22,575 nt of DNA from Conidiobolus incongruus B7586 (taxonomy: Eukaryota; Entomophthoromycota; Entomophthoromycetes; Entomophthorales; Conidiobolaceae): the NCBI GenBank assembly GCA_000697335.1, contig JNEM01016347.1, positions 1 through 22,575 on the forward strand. The letters run 5' to 3'. Positions within the stretch are counted from its first letter, which is position 1; the number at the start of each line of letters is the position of its first letter. This document shows positions 20,808 to 22,575 of this stretch, one piece after another. Under the pieces are notes generated by a model. That model was given only the letters and a program-made list of their open reading frames with translations. It was not told the origin of the DNA and ran no database searches. The translations under genes and the position numbers were made by a program.

Positions 20808-21840
20808 TTAAAACTTAATATATCTATCTTTAGCTTTTTTAACCTCTTTAAGTTTATAGGGTATAAAATCAATTAACTTTTTACACTAAGAAAAATTAAT
20901 CTTGTTCTATACTCCTTAAACATATTTTTAAAGTTGATTTAAATCTTTAACTAAAAAGAAAACTTTAATAACCTTTTTTAATTAATTTTAAAGGTATTTA
21001 ATTAGATTAAAGTTAAAAAATTAAAGAAGTTACTTTATAACTATTATTTTATTATTTTTAAATTATTTAATAGTAAAAGTTATAATATAATAAAAAACAT
21101 TATCTTATTAGAAAATAATATCAGATTTATTTAACCTATATTATTTAATAGTTTTTTTCAATTTATTATTTAAAATACTTTAGTATATTTTAATATTAAT
21201 TCCTTTATTAACTTTATAAAAATACTTTATACCTAAAAACAACATATATCTTTAAATAATAATTAACCTACTATTGTATTTTTGGGTAAAATTAATATAA
21301 TAGTCACAAAGTAATTTTACATCTTTTTTAAAATATCTAGTTTTTTTATTAAATCTACTAAAGTATATTTTTATTTTATTAAACTAAATAACCTTACTCT
21401 AATTAGTTTTAATTTAACATTAATAGCAACATTTAAACTCCTACCTAATTTTATAATAAGATTTCTTTAATTAAAGGTGTTTTTTCTTAAAGTATAAGTA
21501 GTATCTATATTAACCTAAAGTATATATAATAATATTAATGTTAACTAATATTTTTGTATAGTTTTATAGTTTTTATTATATTTCTATAATAGTATTATAT
21601 TTACTTATATTAATTAACCTATAAATATACTTCTTATTATATTTATCTATAATTTTAACACACTTAAGTTTAAGTTTAAATGTTTTTTTATTGTTATTTT
21701 TAATAACTTTAACTATAGTAAATTAACTAACACTAGTAATTCTAATAATATTATAAGTTAATTTACTTTTTTTATAAAGTTAATTAATACACAAGTAGAT
21801 TTTTTTAAAGAGGGATTTAAATATAATAATACTAATAAAA
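20808..21840 (-). pseudogene. Tc1-like transposase, degraded by stops but in a single frame
   Basis: About 344 codons, the usual Tc1 transposase length, can be read in one unbroken minus-strand frame (codon first bases at positions 2 modulo 3). N-terminal helix-turn-helix: LIKLYKKSKLTYNIIRIT, then SVS and FTIVKVIKNNNKK at about 21788-21680. First catalytic site: the context SKVI, stop, FNKIKIY, where Tc1 proteins read W-x-DE; Asn stands for Asp at 21380-21378. Second: IIF, two stops, DN, where the family reads FQQDN; this Asp (21104-21102) is intact. Third: FFNFNLIKYL in place of SPDLNPIE.L; Lys stands for Glu at 20999-20997. Spacing is 92 then 35 residues, that is, DD34E. The C-terminus (KEVKKAKDRYIKF, stop 20810-20808) matches the usual AKGG.TKY ending. 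More than twenty stops, all TAA or TAG, interrupt it. Confidence 0.88.
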
Positions 21841-21920
21841 AAAATTTAGTATATCTATAAAATATAATATAAAATAATAACAAAAAGAGAAAAAAATATA
21901 ATTATATATTATTAAATATA

Positions 21921-22149
21921 TCCTTTTATCTTAAAAACCTGTAAATTTATAACTTATTTTAGTTAAATATTAAAGGTTAATATTTTTGCTAATAGTTTAT
22001 TATATATATTTAAATATATTTATTTATTATTAAATAATATACTTAAATTATATATTATAATTTTAAGTAATTTAATATATACAATTGTTTTAGTTATTAA
22101 TTAATATATATATATTTTTGATTTTATAACTCACTTTTGTAGGTTAGTG
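21921..22149. repeat. Right terminal inverted repeat of the Tc1-like element
   Basis: The outer motif in reverse complement starts CACTAACCTACAAAAGTGAG at 22149 and is followed by TTATAAAATCAAAAA. The inner motif near 21965-21921 reads AAGTTATAAATTTACAGG, then TTTTTAAGATAAAAGG. The distance from the outer to the inner core is about 177 bp, against 175 on the left. Confidence 0.82.
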
Positions 22150-22575
22150 TATTTACATATATTAAAGTTTAAATTAAAATTAATTAATAAAAATATATAA
22201 TAAATACTTTATAAATTAACTAAAGCTTAAGAAAAAGTTAGAGTAGCTATTGTTAAACAAAACTTACTAAAGTATAACTAAAAATTAAAGTTTTTATAAT
22301 AAATTATTATAATTAATAAATCTTAAATTTTTTTATATAATTTTTTATTAAAACATAAATTAAAGTGTTAAATTAAGTTAAATTAACCTTCTTTATAAAT
22401 TCTTTTAAATAAACACTTTATTAATAAACAAATATATATTATTATAATAAATTATAATAATATATATTATTTTTATTTAATTTTTAAAAAAATCAATTAA
22501 TAGTAAACTTTATATTTTTTTTTAAATAAAATTATTTTTAATTAATATTCTTAATATAATTTAAAAAAAACTTAT

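Larger units (their letters stand above)
20579..22149 (-). mobile_element. Dead Tc1-like (Tc1/mariner, DD34E) DNA transposon with long inverted repeats
   Basis: The element is 1,571 bp and is flanked on both sides by TA (20577-20578 and 22150-22151), the Tc1/mariner target. Ends are CACTAACCTACAAAAGT at left and its exact reverse complement at right; the ACAAAAGT portion recalls the GCAAAAGT of many Tc1 termini. The inverted repeats run about 230 bp, and each carries a second inner copy of the outer motif (IR/DR layout). One transposase frame lies between them on the minus strand. No intact protein can be made. Confidence 0.9.
19651..22575. other. Extremely AT-rich block depleted in CpA/TpG (RIP-like)
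   Basis: From about 19650 to the right edge the sequence falls to roughly 10-15% G+C by counting sample lines. CpA and TpG nearly vanish while ApC, CpT, ApG and GpT remain: in 21001-21060 none of the six G/C bases is in CpA or TpG. The block contains the Tc1-like element at 20579-22149. The flanks (19651-20576 and 22152-22575) share the composition but I cannot name them. A patch at about 22219-22280 reads EKVRVAIVKQNLLKYN on the plus strand between stops, so an older repeat may have received the Tc1 insertion. Confidence 0.65.

Noticed and set aside
20930-20990. KDLNQL...KYV as the third catalytic region of the transposase
   Set aside because: It lies 58 residues after the second Asp; the earlier FFNFNLIKYL segment gives the DD34E spacing and matches the SPDLNPIE context.

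Overview
This is nuclear DNA from a very AT-rich fungus. Genes are compact, introns are short (about 49-74 bp, GT...AG, several with a TACTAAT-type branch site), and the genes sit in long intergenic stretches of roughly 80-85% A+T. An HMG-box protein of fungal mating-type type, a Prm10/ThrE-family membrane protein and an Stf2-like hydrophilin all point to fungi. The mix of Y/N/P-rich proteins, tiny introns and low GC would fit an early-diverging lineage such as Entomophthoromycotina (Conidiobolus-like). That placement is inference, not something the window proves.

Layout. 1-1507 (-): the 5' half of a mitochondrial aconitase gene with five exons, one of them only 21 nt. 1508-3393: shared upstream region with CCAAT and TGAGTCA sites near the aconitase start. 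3394-4044 (+): orotate phosphoribosyltransferase (URA5 type). 4045-6967: AT-rich spacer. 6968-8560 (-): Prm10-like 10-TM protein. 8701-8802 (-): an orphan exon-like coding segment. 9455-10186 (+): HMG-box protein. 10324-11426 (-): three-exon SLC35F1/F2-type transporter. 12094-12908 and 14343-14974 (both -): two paralogous Pro/Ser/Thr-rich secreted surface proteins with matching introns and matching promoters. 17234-17506 (+): Stf2/Tma10-like small hydrophilic protein. 18766-19650 (-): a decayed host gene. 19651-22575: an extremely AT-rich block holding a dead Tc1-like transposon (20579-22149).

The genes are independent eukaryotic transcription units, not operons. Two themes connect parts of the window. 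First, the middle (Prm10-like, HMG-box, SLC35-type transporter) loosely recalls fungal sex-locus neighbourhoods, though the transporter is not the expected family. Second, the right end shows what looks like directed C-to-T/G-to-A decay. The Tc1 transposase keeps one reading frame for about 1 kb, yet carries more than twenty stops, all TAA or TAG at sites where Gln or Trp is expected. The first and third catalytic acids read Asn and Lys, as G-to-A would produce. CpA/TpG is almost absent there, and the neighbouring host pseudogene has the same kind of stops. This is a RIP-like signature and is the most interesting signal in the window.
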